A stretch of DNA of 64,000 bases from Ampelomyces quisqualis (lineage: Eukaryota > Ascomycota > Dothideomycetes > Pleosporales > Phaeosphaeriaceae): assembly GCA_018398575.1 (NCBI GenBank), contig JAGTXZ010000002.1, positions 932,501-996,500 of the forward strand, in the 5' to 3' direction. The notes under the pieces are model-generated. The model had not been told where the DNA came from, made no database searches, and saw only the letters and a program-made list of their open reading frames with translations. Of the stretch, positions 48,753 to 59,634 are shown in pieces. Each line of letters begins with the position of its first letter. Positions within the stretch are counted from its first letter, which is position 1. A program made the translations under genes and the position numbers.

Positions 48753-50494
48753 ATGCAGCGACAATTCCATTTTAGCGCGGCTCGCCGCAACAGCCTCACG
48801 CCCCGATTCTTTTCTACCACCACAATGCGGGCTGCGATCAACAAGATCGTTTCGTCTGCGCAAGAAGCCATAAAAGATATGAAGTCAGACACGACCGTTT
48901 TGGTTGGTGGTTTTGGCTTCTCCGGAGTTCCAATGACGCTCATCAATGCGCTCCGAGACCGCACCGACCTCAGGAATTTCACGGTTGTTAGCAACAATGC
49001 AGGCATGCCTGGTGTTGGACTCGGGCAGTTACTGGAAACTAAGCAGATTGGCACCATGGTCGCGAGTTATATCGGAGACAACAAAGTGTTTGAGCAAATG
49101 TACTTGAAGGGCCAATTGAGCCTGCATTTGACCCCCCAAGGAACGATAGCGGAAAAGTGCGCAGCTGGAGCAGCAGGAGTCCCAGCCTTCTATACGCCTG
49201 CAGCTTATGGAACTATAGGTATGTACTAACACATCTCGAGACATTGAAAGTCGAATGGACTTACATACTATTACTACAGTGCAAACCGGCGAGCTCCCCG
49301 TGCGCTACAACAGCGACGGTTCCATTGCAAAGATGGCGCCGCGAAAAGAGACGCGCGAGTTTAACGGAAAATCCTACGTCATGGAAGAATCCATATTCGG
49401 CGACTACGCCTTCGTCAAGGTTGCCAAAGCAGATAGGCTAGGCAACTGCCAGTTCCGCAAGGCGCAAAACAACTTCAACGAAGCCATGGGCAAAAACGCC
49501 AAGATGACCATCGTCGAAGCAGACGAAATTGTCGACGATGGACAAATGGCTCCAGAGGCCATCCACCTCCAAGGCATTTACGTCAAGAGAGTGATCAAAA
49601 GCACAGAAGCCAAGGAAATCGAGCGCAAAGTATTCTGGAAGACGCCAGAAGAGCAAAAAAAATCTCTCCTCGAAACCGGTACGCTCCCCCACGCACCTCG
49701 TCTTCCTACTTGAACAAACACCCCTGACTCCAAAAAAAAATTAAAATCCCCCAGGCTCGGCGGACGCATCGCACAAACGCGAACGAATCATCAGGCGCGC
49801 AGCACAAGAGCTCAAAGACGGCATGTACGCCAACCTGGGCATCGGGATGCCCCTCGCGGCCGCAGCATTCCTCCCCCCCGGGACAGAAATCATGCTGGAA
49901 TCCGAAAACGGCATTCTTGGCATGGGCGGGTATCCGAGGCCAGGAGAGGAAGACGCGGATTTGATCAACGCGGGGAAAGAGACGGTGACACTGGCGCAAG
50001 GGGCGAGTACGTTTGGGAGCCACGAGAGTTTCGGCATGATTCGGAGCGGGAGGATGGATGTGGCTATGCTGGGCGGGATGCAGGTTAGTCGGTGTGGAGG
50101 TACGTACGTAGCTAGGGTGAAGAGCGCGCTTGCGCAGCGACGAGGGACTGATGTGGAGACGGCAGATTTGGCGAATTTCATGCTTCCCGGCAAAGTCAAA
50201 GGTATCGGCGGCGCGATGGATTTGGTGGCCAACCCCACGCAAACTAAAGTCGTCATCACTATGGAACACGTGGATAAGAAGGGGAACCCGAAGATTCTGA
50301 ATCAGTGCACGTTCCCGCTAACAGGCCAAAAGTGCGTTTCGACTATCATTACGGATTTGGCCGTGTTTGACTGCGATCCTATCAAGGGGCTGACACTCAA
50401 GGAGTATGCCAGGGGCGTGAGTGTTGACGAGATCAAGAGCAAGACAGAAGCACCTTTCAGAGTCGCGGATGACTTGAAAGAGATGACCATCTAG
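48753..50494 (+). CDS. succinyl-CoA:3-oxoacid (3-oxoadipate) CoA-transferase, mitochondrial
   Basis: Four exons (48753-49218, 49280-49678, 49755-50099, 50166-50494) encode 512 residues with fused alpha and beta subunits (family I). The enzyme moves CoA from succinyl-CoA to a 3-oxoacid such as acetoacetate or 3-oxoadipate. Marks: [40 protein letters not shown], then [16 protein letters not shown] and the catalytic Glu in [13 protein letters not shown], ending with [14 protein letters not shown] and [10 protein letters not shown]. The N terminus [20 protein letters not shown] is a typical mitochondrial presequence. The third intron (50100-50165) is 66 nt, in frame and free of stops; removing it restores [14 protein letters not shown]. 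Next to the reductase and thiolase genes it most likely activates 3-oxoadipate, but ordinary ketone-body SCOT is possible. Confidence 0.9.
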
Positions 50495-50793
50495 AGGTGG
50501 TAGAGGTGATAAGTATAGACACTCTTGTGAGATGTGCACTGTTATGATTTGTTTTATGAAAGTAGCATTTGGCGTTGGAGCAGTGTATGGAAGATTGACA
50601 TCAATTCACTATTCATGTCGCATTATATGAAGTACCAAGAGCAAAACGATACCGATGTGTCAAATTGCTTGGAAACATGATTCGGCGAAGCATGTGCATT
50701 CTGTCCCGACTCCCAATTGTGAGCATGGGCGAGCTCGACACAATCAAATGTTCCTAATTTCCATGTTGCACACGGGTTTTCAACAAACCGACA

Positions 50794-52493
50794 TCAGTCC
50801 TTTCGCTCGCCCTCGCTAAAAGATAGCTTCGCGAATTTGGCAACAAGAGCAGCATACGCCTTGTTGCTGTACTTGGCAACAGGAGCTGCAGCTACCCAGA
50901 ACATAGCCTTGGGCAACAGACCGATAACCGTGACGAAGGGGGGATGTTGTGGGGAATGATTCTCCAGGATTTCCTCTTGTGTGGATGCTGTGCCCGAGCC
51001 CTCGGGAGCAGTACCATTGGCATCTTTCGATTTTACCTCCCGAAAAGACTGTGAGATCAGCGCCTTGGTGTGCGATGGTCGTGCATCCGTATCGCCGTCC
51101 AGAGTTCCTGCCGTGGTTGTCGCAGCACCTTGGGGCGTATTTGAGCTGTCGTATATGACGTTGTTTGCATTTGTAGCTCTCCGTGAGAACAAATTAGTGT
51201 CCTCTGCGGAGCTAGAGAGGTTGGACTCGACGGGCGTCCCAAAAGTGATGAGATCGCCAGCCGTGTTGCTCCCCATTACAGGCTCCATAGGCGCAAGATC
51301 CATTTCACGATACTTGTCGAGATCCTCTTCCTCATTTGCTTCGCGGGCAAGCTCCGCGATTTCTTCTGGCAGAGAAGCATTTCGCCTATTCCTGGATGGC
51401 GAGTTTTCCTTACCTTTGTGCTGCTTGTAGTACATGAGTGTTTTTGCGAAAGGCGTATCTGGGAGGGAAGCATAGGATGCGAAGTCCAGGTGCTTGCCGC
51501 TCGGAGTCGCAACGACGGCTGGTCGGGGGTCTGTGAAGCTGACGAAATCGTGAGGCATTAGAGCGTCTGATGACGCTCGGCGAGAGATGGGTGCGTCCGA
51601 AAACTGTCTGGATGTCCTTCGATCGAACGGCTGGAAATACTGTGATTGTCAGTATGACAGTTTCAAGCACGGTGACACGGATTTTGAACCCATGAGTACT
51701 GCTCTAGACGTACCTCGAACTCATCCCCATTCATGACATCGCCTCCGGCCTCGAGTGCCCTAGCCTTGTTGTGATTCTGATCATCCGCAAGCGTTACTGC
51801 GGTTTCACGCTCTTGCTTCAGTCGCTCGTCTTCAAGAGCGTTCTCCAGGGCAGTGCGACGCGATTTAATCTCTCTCAGAGCATCTGGCGTGGGTTGACCA
51901 TGAGCGTAAACTCCATCAAGATCCTGCTGCGGACCTGGGGGTGCAGTCTGACCCGGCTTGTTCATGATATCCTCGATGGTGTCGCCATCGCTCCAGACGT
52001 ACTCGCGCTCGTCGTCATAAAGTGCAGTGCTATTCGTGCGCTCTTTAACCTCGATCTCCGCAGGAGTGGCGTCTTCTGGGTCACTCAGCTCCATGCTGTC
52101 GTCCTCGTCCTCATAACCATCATCAACTTCATCGCCGTAGTCATAGTGCTTTTTCACATAGTCCACCTCATCCTCGATCCCTGTGTCGCTACTTCCGTCT
52201 TCTTTCAAGTCGCTGCTGGTCGATGTGTCGTCTCTTTCGCGGTAAGCAGGTGGGGCGGCTGGTGATGGGCTCTGGACATGATCCAAGATCTTCTTCAACG
52301 TCCGACAATCGTCGGGCGACATAGGCGAGGTATCTAGACCAGATGAGGATGTCATTGGTGAGGTGAGGGCGCCGTTGACACGTGTTTCGAGTGGTTCGAG
52401 TGCCATATCTGGCACTGTCTGCCGAGGCGCTCGTGGCGACATTGACTCAGGTGCTTGCTTTTCTGTTTTGAGGGACATTGACTGAGGGTGCAC
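50794..52493 (-). CDS. acidic conserved-looking protein of unknown function
   Basis: Two exons, 52493-51714 and 51639-50794, joined at GAG|GTACGT ... TCACAG|TAT, give 541 residues. I recognise no family. The first half is highly acidic and low-complexity (DYGDEVDDGYEDEDDSMELS) with a Glu/Arg-rich coiled-coil-like stretch (REIKSRRTALENALEDERLK). The middle has Ser/Pro-rich basic motifs (RRTSRQF, SRRASSDA) that look like phosphorylation targets. The last ~60 residues hold one moderately hydrophobic segment (FVTVIGLLPKAMFWVAAAPV) that could be an amphipathic or membrane helix. MSLKT, five codons in, is an alternative start. Long uninterrupted coding frames around one intron make it a real gene. 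Confidence 0.7.
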
Positions 52494-53582
52494 GTAATGT
52501 GCGAAGTGACTATGGCTGTGGAGTTTTGGTGTTGGCAGGGGAAGCGAAGGTGAGAAGAGTCAAGAAAGTAGCCGCGTGGGATTGTTGACAAGCTGAGGAA
52601 AGAGCGCAGGGACGTGCATGGATGACGATCAGTAGCAGATTGATGGATACAAACAAACAAATAAAGAACCGACAAATGCGGGGTTCAGAGGTGAATGCAC
52701 TCCAGACCAGCAAGGTAGCCATGTTTAGGGCCAAGAGTGAAAGCAGCCCCGTGACAATTCCATGCCCTCGTCGCTCACCCTCACACCTCTAAGCATGTGC
52801 CCGTCCCGCCTGGCGTCCTCAGCTTCACGCTCCCCCTTTGGCATCGTTGTGCTTCCATCGGGATGGAATGCCGCATCAGACGTGTCTACTTGCTCGGGCA
52901 CGCCAGCCGCATCCACAGGCGGCAGTTGGTCTCCAGTTGGATTTTGAGTGAAGACCAGAACGACATGCATAGGTTTGCTTGTTTGTCAAAGTATGGCTTA
53001 ACACTGGAACTGCAGCAGAAGCTTCCTAAAAAACGGAAACGCATCAGCAAGGTACAGGTTCCCGGCTTTGCAATCATGGAGAAGTCGTTTCGTCAGGCTA
53101 TAGATGCTGCGGACTTGGTCACCGCCCTGTAGAGCGTTAGCTATGCTTCCTGTTGCACGCGTCTTCTGCGCAACGCTCTCCCATTGAGGAATTCTTCTCG
53201 CGTATGTACTCGTCATGATGACACTAACCGTACACCTTCTCATGGCCATGTAGCTAACCTCGTTGGCAAGCTCTTCGTCTCATACTCTTGGCTTGGCTTG
53301 AAAGTCGCGCTGCCATGAGGCGTCAACAACTTGTGGCTGATAGAATAGCTCGGAGCTTCCTCCACCCAGGTCAATACTGCATGAGCGTATCGCCAGTCGT
53401 TTGTTGAACTGATCGCAGGGGTATACAGGTGGAGCTAAACAAGGCCCAATATGCGACCATCGGACTGGGGTGCAAATACGCAATGGGTTGCCCCATGGCG
53501 AGATACTTTTGGCACGCGGCACGCAATGGCACCTTCACCGCCCTTCCCTTCAGCGTCCTTGCCCCATCCACCGCACACCACC
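52494..53582. other. intergenic, no supported gene
   Basis: Contains the promoters of the acidic-protein gene (minus) and the dUTPase gene (plus). Several short ORFs occur; one minus-strand frame (53522-53280) contains IDLGGGSSELF, reminiscent of Ppx/GppA phosphatases, but nothing around it supports the family. Confidence 0.4.
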
Positions 53583-54359
53583 ATGTCCGCCTCTGCGGCC
53601 GCAACACCAGCCCCCCACGACCCGCCATCCCTCCCCAACTCGCCGCTGCCCAAACGCACCAAGCTCATCGACCCCTCACCCCTCACCCACGCCTCCACAC
53701 TAGCCCCAGCCGACGACTCGCGCACCGCTACCCCCACGCCCTCCGCCAGCGCCGCACACATGGCCGCCCTCCACCCTCCAGCGCCGCCCGCCGCCGCAGA
53801 AGCGCAGCTGCAAGTCCTCCTGCTGAGCGACCACGCGCGGGCGCCGACCAAAGGCAGCGTCCACGCCGCGGGCCACGATCTCTACAGTGCCAAAGACGTG
53901 ACTATCCGCGCTCGGGCCCGGGCGCTCGTCGGCACCGACATCGCCATCAGCGTGCCCGTCGGCACATGTGCGTTGCGTCGCCTCGTGTGCGCGGCTTGCG
54001 TCAGCTAATCATGCATTGTAGACGGCAGGGTTGCGCCGCGGTCGGGCCTCGCGAACAAGCACGGCATCGACACGTTGGCGGGCGTCATTGACGCCGACTA
54101 CCGCGGTCCCGTGGGCGTGATTCTGGCCAACTTGTCTGACGAGGACTTTGAGGTCAAGGTCGGAGACCGGATCGCGCAGTTGATTGTGGAAAAGGTAGGC
54201 GCTCGCATGCCGCCTTGCACGGGAGAGAGATGGAAAGGCTAATCATGCGGGCAGATTGTCATGCCCGAGGTCGTTGTGGTCGAAAGGCTCGAGGCAAGTG
54301 TACGGGGCGCAGGAGGGTTCGGAAGCACGGGCGGATTCGGAGCTGGCGCAGCTGCTTGA
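53583..54359 (+). CDS. deoxyuridine 5'-triphosphate nucleotidohydrolase (dUTPase)
   Basis: Three exons (53583-53967, 54022-54194, 54255-54359) encode 220 residues. dUTPase hydrolyses dUTP to dUMP and pyrophosphate, keeping uracil out of DNA and supplying dTMP synthesis. The trimeric-dUTPase motifs are in order: AAGHDLYSA (1), APRSGLA (2), [18 protein letters not shown] with the catalytic Asp (3), [12 protein letters not shown] (4) and [10 protein letters not shown] (5). The ~75-residue N-terminal part is Pro/Ala/Ser-rich and not part of the fold. ATG at 53583 is chosen as the start of the longest frame compatible with motif 1. It converges on the pyridoxal kinase gene, the stops being 200 bp apart. 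Confidence 0.93.
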
Positions 54360-54559
54360 ATGAGAGACGCAAGACGCTGCTAGTAGAAGGATCATGCTTC
54401 ACACGCGGTCAAGCCAACGACTCGGCCAATGTCATGGGACGAGAAAAGTTGTATTGGAGCTCAGAAATGCATCAACTGAAACGCTACATCGCACCCTCTC
54501 CCTCTGGACCAACACCTAATGGCAGCACCTCGGGCTTGTCCGCTTTCCCTTCACCCACG

Positions 54560-56092
54560 TCATTCATGCAGCACTCGTGCTCCCTCGCGTATCGCACGAG
54601 GCTTGAAGCGTTCCAAATCAGGCGGATCAACTAACTCCTTGACATATCGCACCACCTTGACCTCACTCGCGTTCACGAGTGCGAGCTGCCTCCTCTTGAT
54701 AGTTTCCTCTTCTGCATCTTCGCCTCCACTACAGCCATCCTTGGCTGCCCGCGCATCGTATGCTTTCATGCTTTCCTGACAGGTCTCGGTTGTGCGGCCG
54801 AGAACGGCTTGCATCGACGCAAGAACCTTCTGGCCAGCCTTGGCCAATGGCAATTCTTCTGCGGGCACGTCGTCAGGTGAGCGCCAACTAGCTTTGGACG
54901 ATAACTCGGGTACTGCTTGAACAGCTTCAATAAGTCGTGGTATCATCAGCGCCGCAAACATATCGCCTGTTCCTGAGAAAAACAGAGGTAATTGTGGCGT
55001 GTCGATTCGGAACAGTCGAGGCTTGTAGTCCGATGTAGCAGTCGAGCCGATGATGCTAAGATTGTCCTCTTCCTCGAGATGCATCTGCGACTTCGCCGTC
55101 GTGGTTGATGTAGGCCATGTTGATGGGTGTGACGTTGCAGCATCGACGGGTTGTGTCTCAGACGGAGTGTGCGTCCCGGAACCTGCAGAAGATGTTGGTT
55201 TGGACGGTGCTCGGGAGGAAACGGTGTGATTGTCGCGTGTTAGACGGAGCGACGTGATGATCACATGAGGTACCTGGTACGTCTTGTGAAGCACTTGTAT
55301 CGCGGCAGCGAGGGATTTGAGGTCGGTGATTGGAGTGTCGGAAAGCAGCCTGCGCTTCCACGTCAACCCCTGAACAATACTGCCAGTGTGGCACCCGCGA
55401 CCTACTCTGCTTCAAACTGGTTGGGAAGGATGAGATCTGCCTCGCGAAGCAGCCCCTTATATTCGGGTACTTCGTCTTCTGGTATGTATAGCTTGCCATT
55501 GTCGCCCATGACAGGATCAAGCACTTCTCCACGTCAGTCCTTTGCTTGTCTGTTATCACGGTTTTAGACTCGCCCCAAAAGAAGCTCCCTGGCTTAGTTC
55601 CGGCGTTGAACTTGACGTCCCTGCCGATTTTGCCAATCGCCTGAACAGTCTCGGCGCTGGGCACGTAGCCTGTCAACAGTACGTCGAACTTGGTTAGGTT
55701 GGACTGGCGAAGGCCTTCATAGAGATCTAACATCTCTTCAGCAGATGTCTTCGTGCCCTTGACCTGATTGTACCCGGTATGATTACCTGTCGTTTTCAGC
55801 CGGCTTTCACATGACATGTTTGGGCCTAGACAAAATTTGCTTACTGTAGTGCACCGTGTTGATCGCAGACACATCGCAGCCGAGTGACTGCATCACAAAA
55901 GTTGCCATCTTATTGCCCACATAGCTCGATCGAGATTCAGCTGAGAGCATGCCATCGTGTAGAGGAAAGCTTACCCGTGGACTACCTATGGCCAATCAGC
56001 TGTATGTTTCATAGTCACGTCGCGCGTCTGAGTCTTACATGGCTCGCAATCGCGAGCACACGAGTTTCGGGTATGAGGGTGTCAGAGGCCAT
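54560..56092 (-). CDS. pyridoxal kinase
   Basis: Six exons (56092-56039, 55985-55975, 55924-55845, 55786-55574, 55523-55406, 55349-54560) give 421 residues. The kinase phosphorylates pyridoxal, pyridoxine and pyridoxamine with ATP in the vitamin B6 salvage pathway. Family marks: [78 protein letters not shown] and the ATP/phosphate site [12 protein letters not shown]. Exon 2 is only 11 nt (GTAGTCCACGG), and the intron after FFWG starts with GC (GCGAGT) and ends GAGAAG. The insert of about 75 residues before the GTGD motif is Ser/Thr/Pro-rich, as often in fungal orthologues (family knowledge). The length exceeds bacterial enzymes because of this insert and a C-terminal extension. Confidence 0.9.
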
Positions 56093-56417
56093 GCCGGTCA
56101 CAGAGGAGTAGTTCTTAGTATGTTTCAAAAAGTTGCAGGAATCGTCAAGCGCGACTGTGTGAGTTTGTTGTACTTTGTTGATTTCCTTGTCTGAGCTTCC
56201 GCACGCGATGACATGAGAAAGGTAGGTGGGCTGGACCCTTCCTTTTGCGACTAATGCGCGAAGCCCCGCTAACGCATCTTGTGCTAATCCAACTTGAACT
56301 CATCAACCCCGTGATCCAGAGCAGACGCTTCGGATGCACATCACTGGCTGTGCGCCGATACGCCACCACATTAATCTTAAGAACATGTCGCTCATTCCAA
56401 ATGATGCTGTGATCTGA

Positions 56418-57427
56418 TCACTCCTCGTCGCCAATCTATGCTGGTCAGTATACGGTAGACCAGAAAAACAAGACTCAGGTGAAGTCGTACCTTGGGGGCG
56501 AGGTAGAATCGCAGGTAGCTGTTGTTCTGCACGCCATATTCGACAAGCAGGGGCACTTCGCTGGAAAGACACAGCTTGACAGAATCGGACAATCCGCTCG
56601 CCTTGCAGAAGTTGGTCAGGTACTTCAACGAGAAGGTCAGAGAGACAGGCTCAGTCAGATCGATCTCGACATTCTCGCTGGGCTTGTCCACACTGCTGTG
56701 CTGCCTAAGCTGCACAGAGCCCGAGCCAATGTCACCCTGGCAGGCGAACTTGACGCCTTCTTTTGTGCACTCAATCGAGACTGGGAACATGTCAGTTTGA
56801 CTTTGAAAATAGCTCGCTACTAAGACAAGGTGCCGGGCATCCGTCTTGTCTCACCTGACTCTGACAGCGCGCTTAAATCTCTGCAGATTCGCTGGAACTC
56901 AGCTGCGGGCATCGTGATGGTTGCGGCATATTCCGTCTCTGGGATGCCGAGGTGCTCCTGGTCAATATCCATGAGCTTGATGTCGTACTCGCTGATCCTG
57001 TCGCTGCTCGCGTTCTCGAAGACGAGGTTGACAACATCAGGGGCATCCTCCGCCTTGAGTGTCAGGATATCCTCACTCTGTGCCGCGCGGAGCACCTTGG
57101 TCAGGGACCCGAGGTTGATGCCGAGGGCGATGTTGCGGTCGCATCGAAAGGGCGAGAAGGCTTCGGATCTAAGCAGCATAGAAACGAGGGCAACGTGGGA
57201 GTTGTCCATGGCCTGGAGGGCGATGCCAGTGTCATTGCAGTCGAAGTTGCAGTCTTGGACGAGATCCTTGATGGCGTCCACAAGCTACGGTATTATCAGA
57301 TGCAGCATTCTACGGGTAGAGTGAGGATACTGTACCTTTTTTAGCAAGTTTGCCTGTTCTAAGCGTGCCTCAAGCACTGCGGGGTGTTAGCTGTGGGGCT
57401 TCCGAAGTCACATTCAATTCACATACT
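56418..57427 (-). CDS. proliferating cell nuclear antigen (PCNA)
   Basis: Exons 57427 (the A of ATG), 57376-57336, 57284-56855, 56780-56491 and 56435-56418 give exactly 259 residues, close to the usual PCNA length. PCNA is the trimeric sliding clamp of DNA polymerase delta in the nucleus. Seen: [40 protein letters not shown], the interdomain region, and the C terminus [13 protein letters not shown]. The last exon codes only IGDEE and the stop. The start codon is split: A precedes GTATGT (57426-57421) and TG follows CCGCAG at 57376. A 5' leader must therefore be spliced to make the initiator. No other in-frame ATG precedes LEARLEQ. Confidence 0.93.
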
Positions 57428-58107
57428 TGTGAGTGAGTGTAGACTGTCAAAGGTTGTTGAAGACTACGGTATTGCTGGGGTCGATTGTGAACTGTGCAAC
57501 GGGGTGTGTATGGGGCAACAATGGAATCAAGACGCGAGAAAACGCGTCGAATACGCGCTAGAAATCAATTAAACTGGCACGGACCACGGAGGAAGCTACG
57601 AGTGCCAAGCCTTCAGCCAGGCCCTCGACAACTGCAGATGCATCACATTGATGATTGATCCCGTCTCAGCGTGACAGGTGCCTGGTAGATGTCCACTTCC
57701 AGTTCAAGTCCATGTTGTCATTGCTTGTATTGCCCTGATCGTAGCTCTCGCAACTGCACAGCATAGCCTGTACAACCGTCTGAAGCTTCTTTCGCACAGC
57801 CGACAGCTATGTAATGCCTCTGCGGGGTCCTATGAAAGATGCGAGTAGCGGCACTCGCAGCTTGTACGTCAAATCATGGCTCGACAGTGACGTCTCGAAA
57901 TCCACAAATACAAGAGGCCTCACAACAACAGTGATCTCCCTCGCAGCCTCATGGTAGCGTTACGGTTGAGCAGACTTCTTCGCCCATGTGGAAAGGCCGG
58001 GGCGTACCCCGTCTGCAAAATAGACAGGCTTTCCAATGCAGACAGTCAAATGTCATCACAATCCACGTTTCCTTTGGATTAGTGATTCCTCCCTCCCACT
58101 GCCGCGA
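57428..58107. other. intergenic, no supported gene
   Basis: Holds the promoter and 5' leader of PCNA and the 3' region of EMC6. No ORF with recognisable similarity and no obvious repeats. Confidence 0.4.
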
Positions 58108-58561
58108 TCAGGCTCGCACCAGCCCATAGAAGAGCGTCCAAGTCAGCACAAAGCCACTCAGCCCCCCGAACACATCGCCTACCCACATGTCTCCAAGTGG
58201 CCTGTAGAAGTACGCGCCGGGCTTGCCGTCCGTTTTGAGTGCGAATAATAGTATTGAGACGAGTAGTGTGCCGGCAAGGTAGAAGATGAAGCCTGGGTAT
58301 GACTCGAGGCCAAGCGTGCCCGCGGCGACTCCGAAGAGGGATGCGGTAAGATTACGTATATTCGAGATGACCTGTGGCAGTTCTAAGCATGCAAATCTGG
58401 CGCAGCAGGATTGGAAGATGATGGAGGTATTCTGAAAATGGACGTCCGGTCTAGTCTTCGCATTCATCGTGGTGGCATACCTGGTTGTTGTGCTGCACGC
58501 TCGTTCCTACGATGGGGTTGATCGCGAGCTCGCGCTCTTCACTGAGCGCATAAGCAGCCAT
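58108..58561 (-). CDS. ER membrane protein complex subunit 6 (EMC6)
   Basis: Two exons, 58561-58481 and 58371-58108, code for 114 residues. EMC6 is a small membrane subunit of the ER insertase EMC, which inserts moderately hydrophobic and tail-anchored helices. The N terminus MAAYALSEERELAINPIVG and the junction HNNQ-VISNIRNLTASLFGVAAG are typical, followed by hydrophobic helices (GFIFYLAGTLLVSILLFAL and VFGGLSGFVLTWTLFYGLV). The intron (58482-58370 reversed) is 109 nt, longer than most here. Confidence 0.88.
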
Positions 58562-59634
58562 TGTTGGGGTAGCGCTTGGGGGCAGTTGTCGCTGTCTGCT
58601 GGTGTAGCTATGGATCGTTGGGCTCGGCCGGGGGCTTCGTCCGGTCAATGGGAGGGCGTTGAGAGCGCTTGTCGTGACAGTAGATGGTGAGGTGCGTACG
58701 AGGCGCGGGATAGTCAGGTCGCTTGCAATAGTCCTAGTGCCGATAATAGATGATGGGGGAAACAGAAGCATCCATGCATTCATGATGTGGCTCGTGCGCG
58801 CCTGATGACTAATCGCTCACAACCACACTTGTGTACTTCCATCCTGTTCATCTACATACGCAACTGAATCAAGGTTCCGTCGCAGCATCTTGGCAAACAA
58901 CGGCATGGCCACTCACTGATTTCGTACACAATCTCAGAAAGTTGAACGGCATCTATACGCATGGGCACCATGCATGCGGTTAAGATTAGCAATCCCATCA
59001 AGTTAATCTCATCAAAATAATGAACTTGTCTACAAAACCACAGTCCGCCAAAGTACATATAAGGTGTTTCCAATGTAGTAGAGGTCGAACTAGTGGACCT
59101 CTAGTCGCCCTAGGCGTGCATTTGAAGATATATAAATAGCATCATGCATCGCGAGGAATGTTCACGCTGCTGGTTTCGGTCTTCCAGACTTGCCCCGATC
59201 AAATGGTGTGCTGCTTGCCTCGAGGACTATACGCAAACTCAATAGGCATGGCGGTGGCGATCTAGGTAAGCCGGCTGCAGGTACAGTACAAAGCAGACCC
59301 GCGCGCGTAGGAGTGGATGACGCGCAGGGTTACGCCTGACGGGGACATGTTTGAGGGTCCCGGCCTGGGGCCAGCGACCTAGCTGTCCAATCACGTGGCT
59401 CCAACTCCGCACTCATTTCCGGGGTCAGTTGGTACCGCCGTATGTCCTCCCTTTCACCTCCATTCAAAAGGGCACCCTGACGACCCGCGCAAACCTCGAC
59501 GCGCGCCAGGACTGCTGCTTCACCCCGAAGATTGTCAACCGTCACCCCAACACAGACGCGTCCGAACGAGGAGGCACTACCGCCCACAGTACCAGACATC
59601 GGACCCTCGACCCGCACCATGAGGTAGCGCAGAC
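58562..59634. other. intergenic, no supported gene
   Basis: Lies between divergent EMC6 and the vezatin-type gene. Nothing recognisable; short ORFs only. Confidence 0.4.

Noticed and set aside
49706..50269. Long minus-strand ORFs opposite the CoA-transferase
   Set aside because: They are shadows of the plus-strand coding exons; composition follows the codons of the real gene.
53280..53522. Ppx/GppA-like phosphatase fragment (IDLGGGSSELF) on the minus strand
   Set aside because: Only one short motif matches; flanking residues show no further family features and no exon partners were found.
53435..53851. 138-codon minus-strand ORF opposite the dUTPase N terminus
   Set aside because: Gly/Ala-rich shadow of the GC-rich Pro/Ala-rich dUTPase leader.
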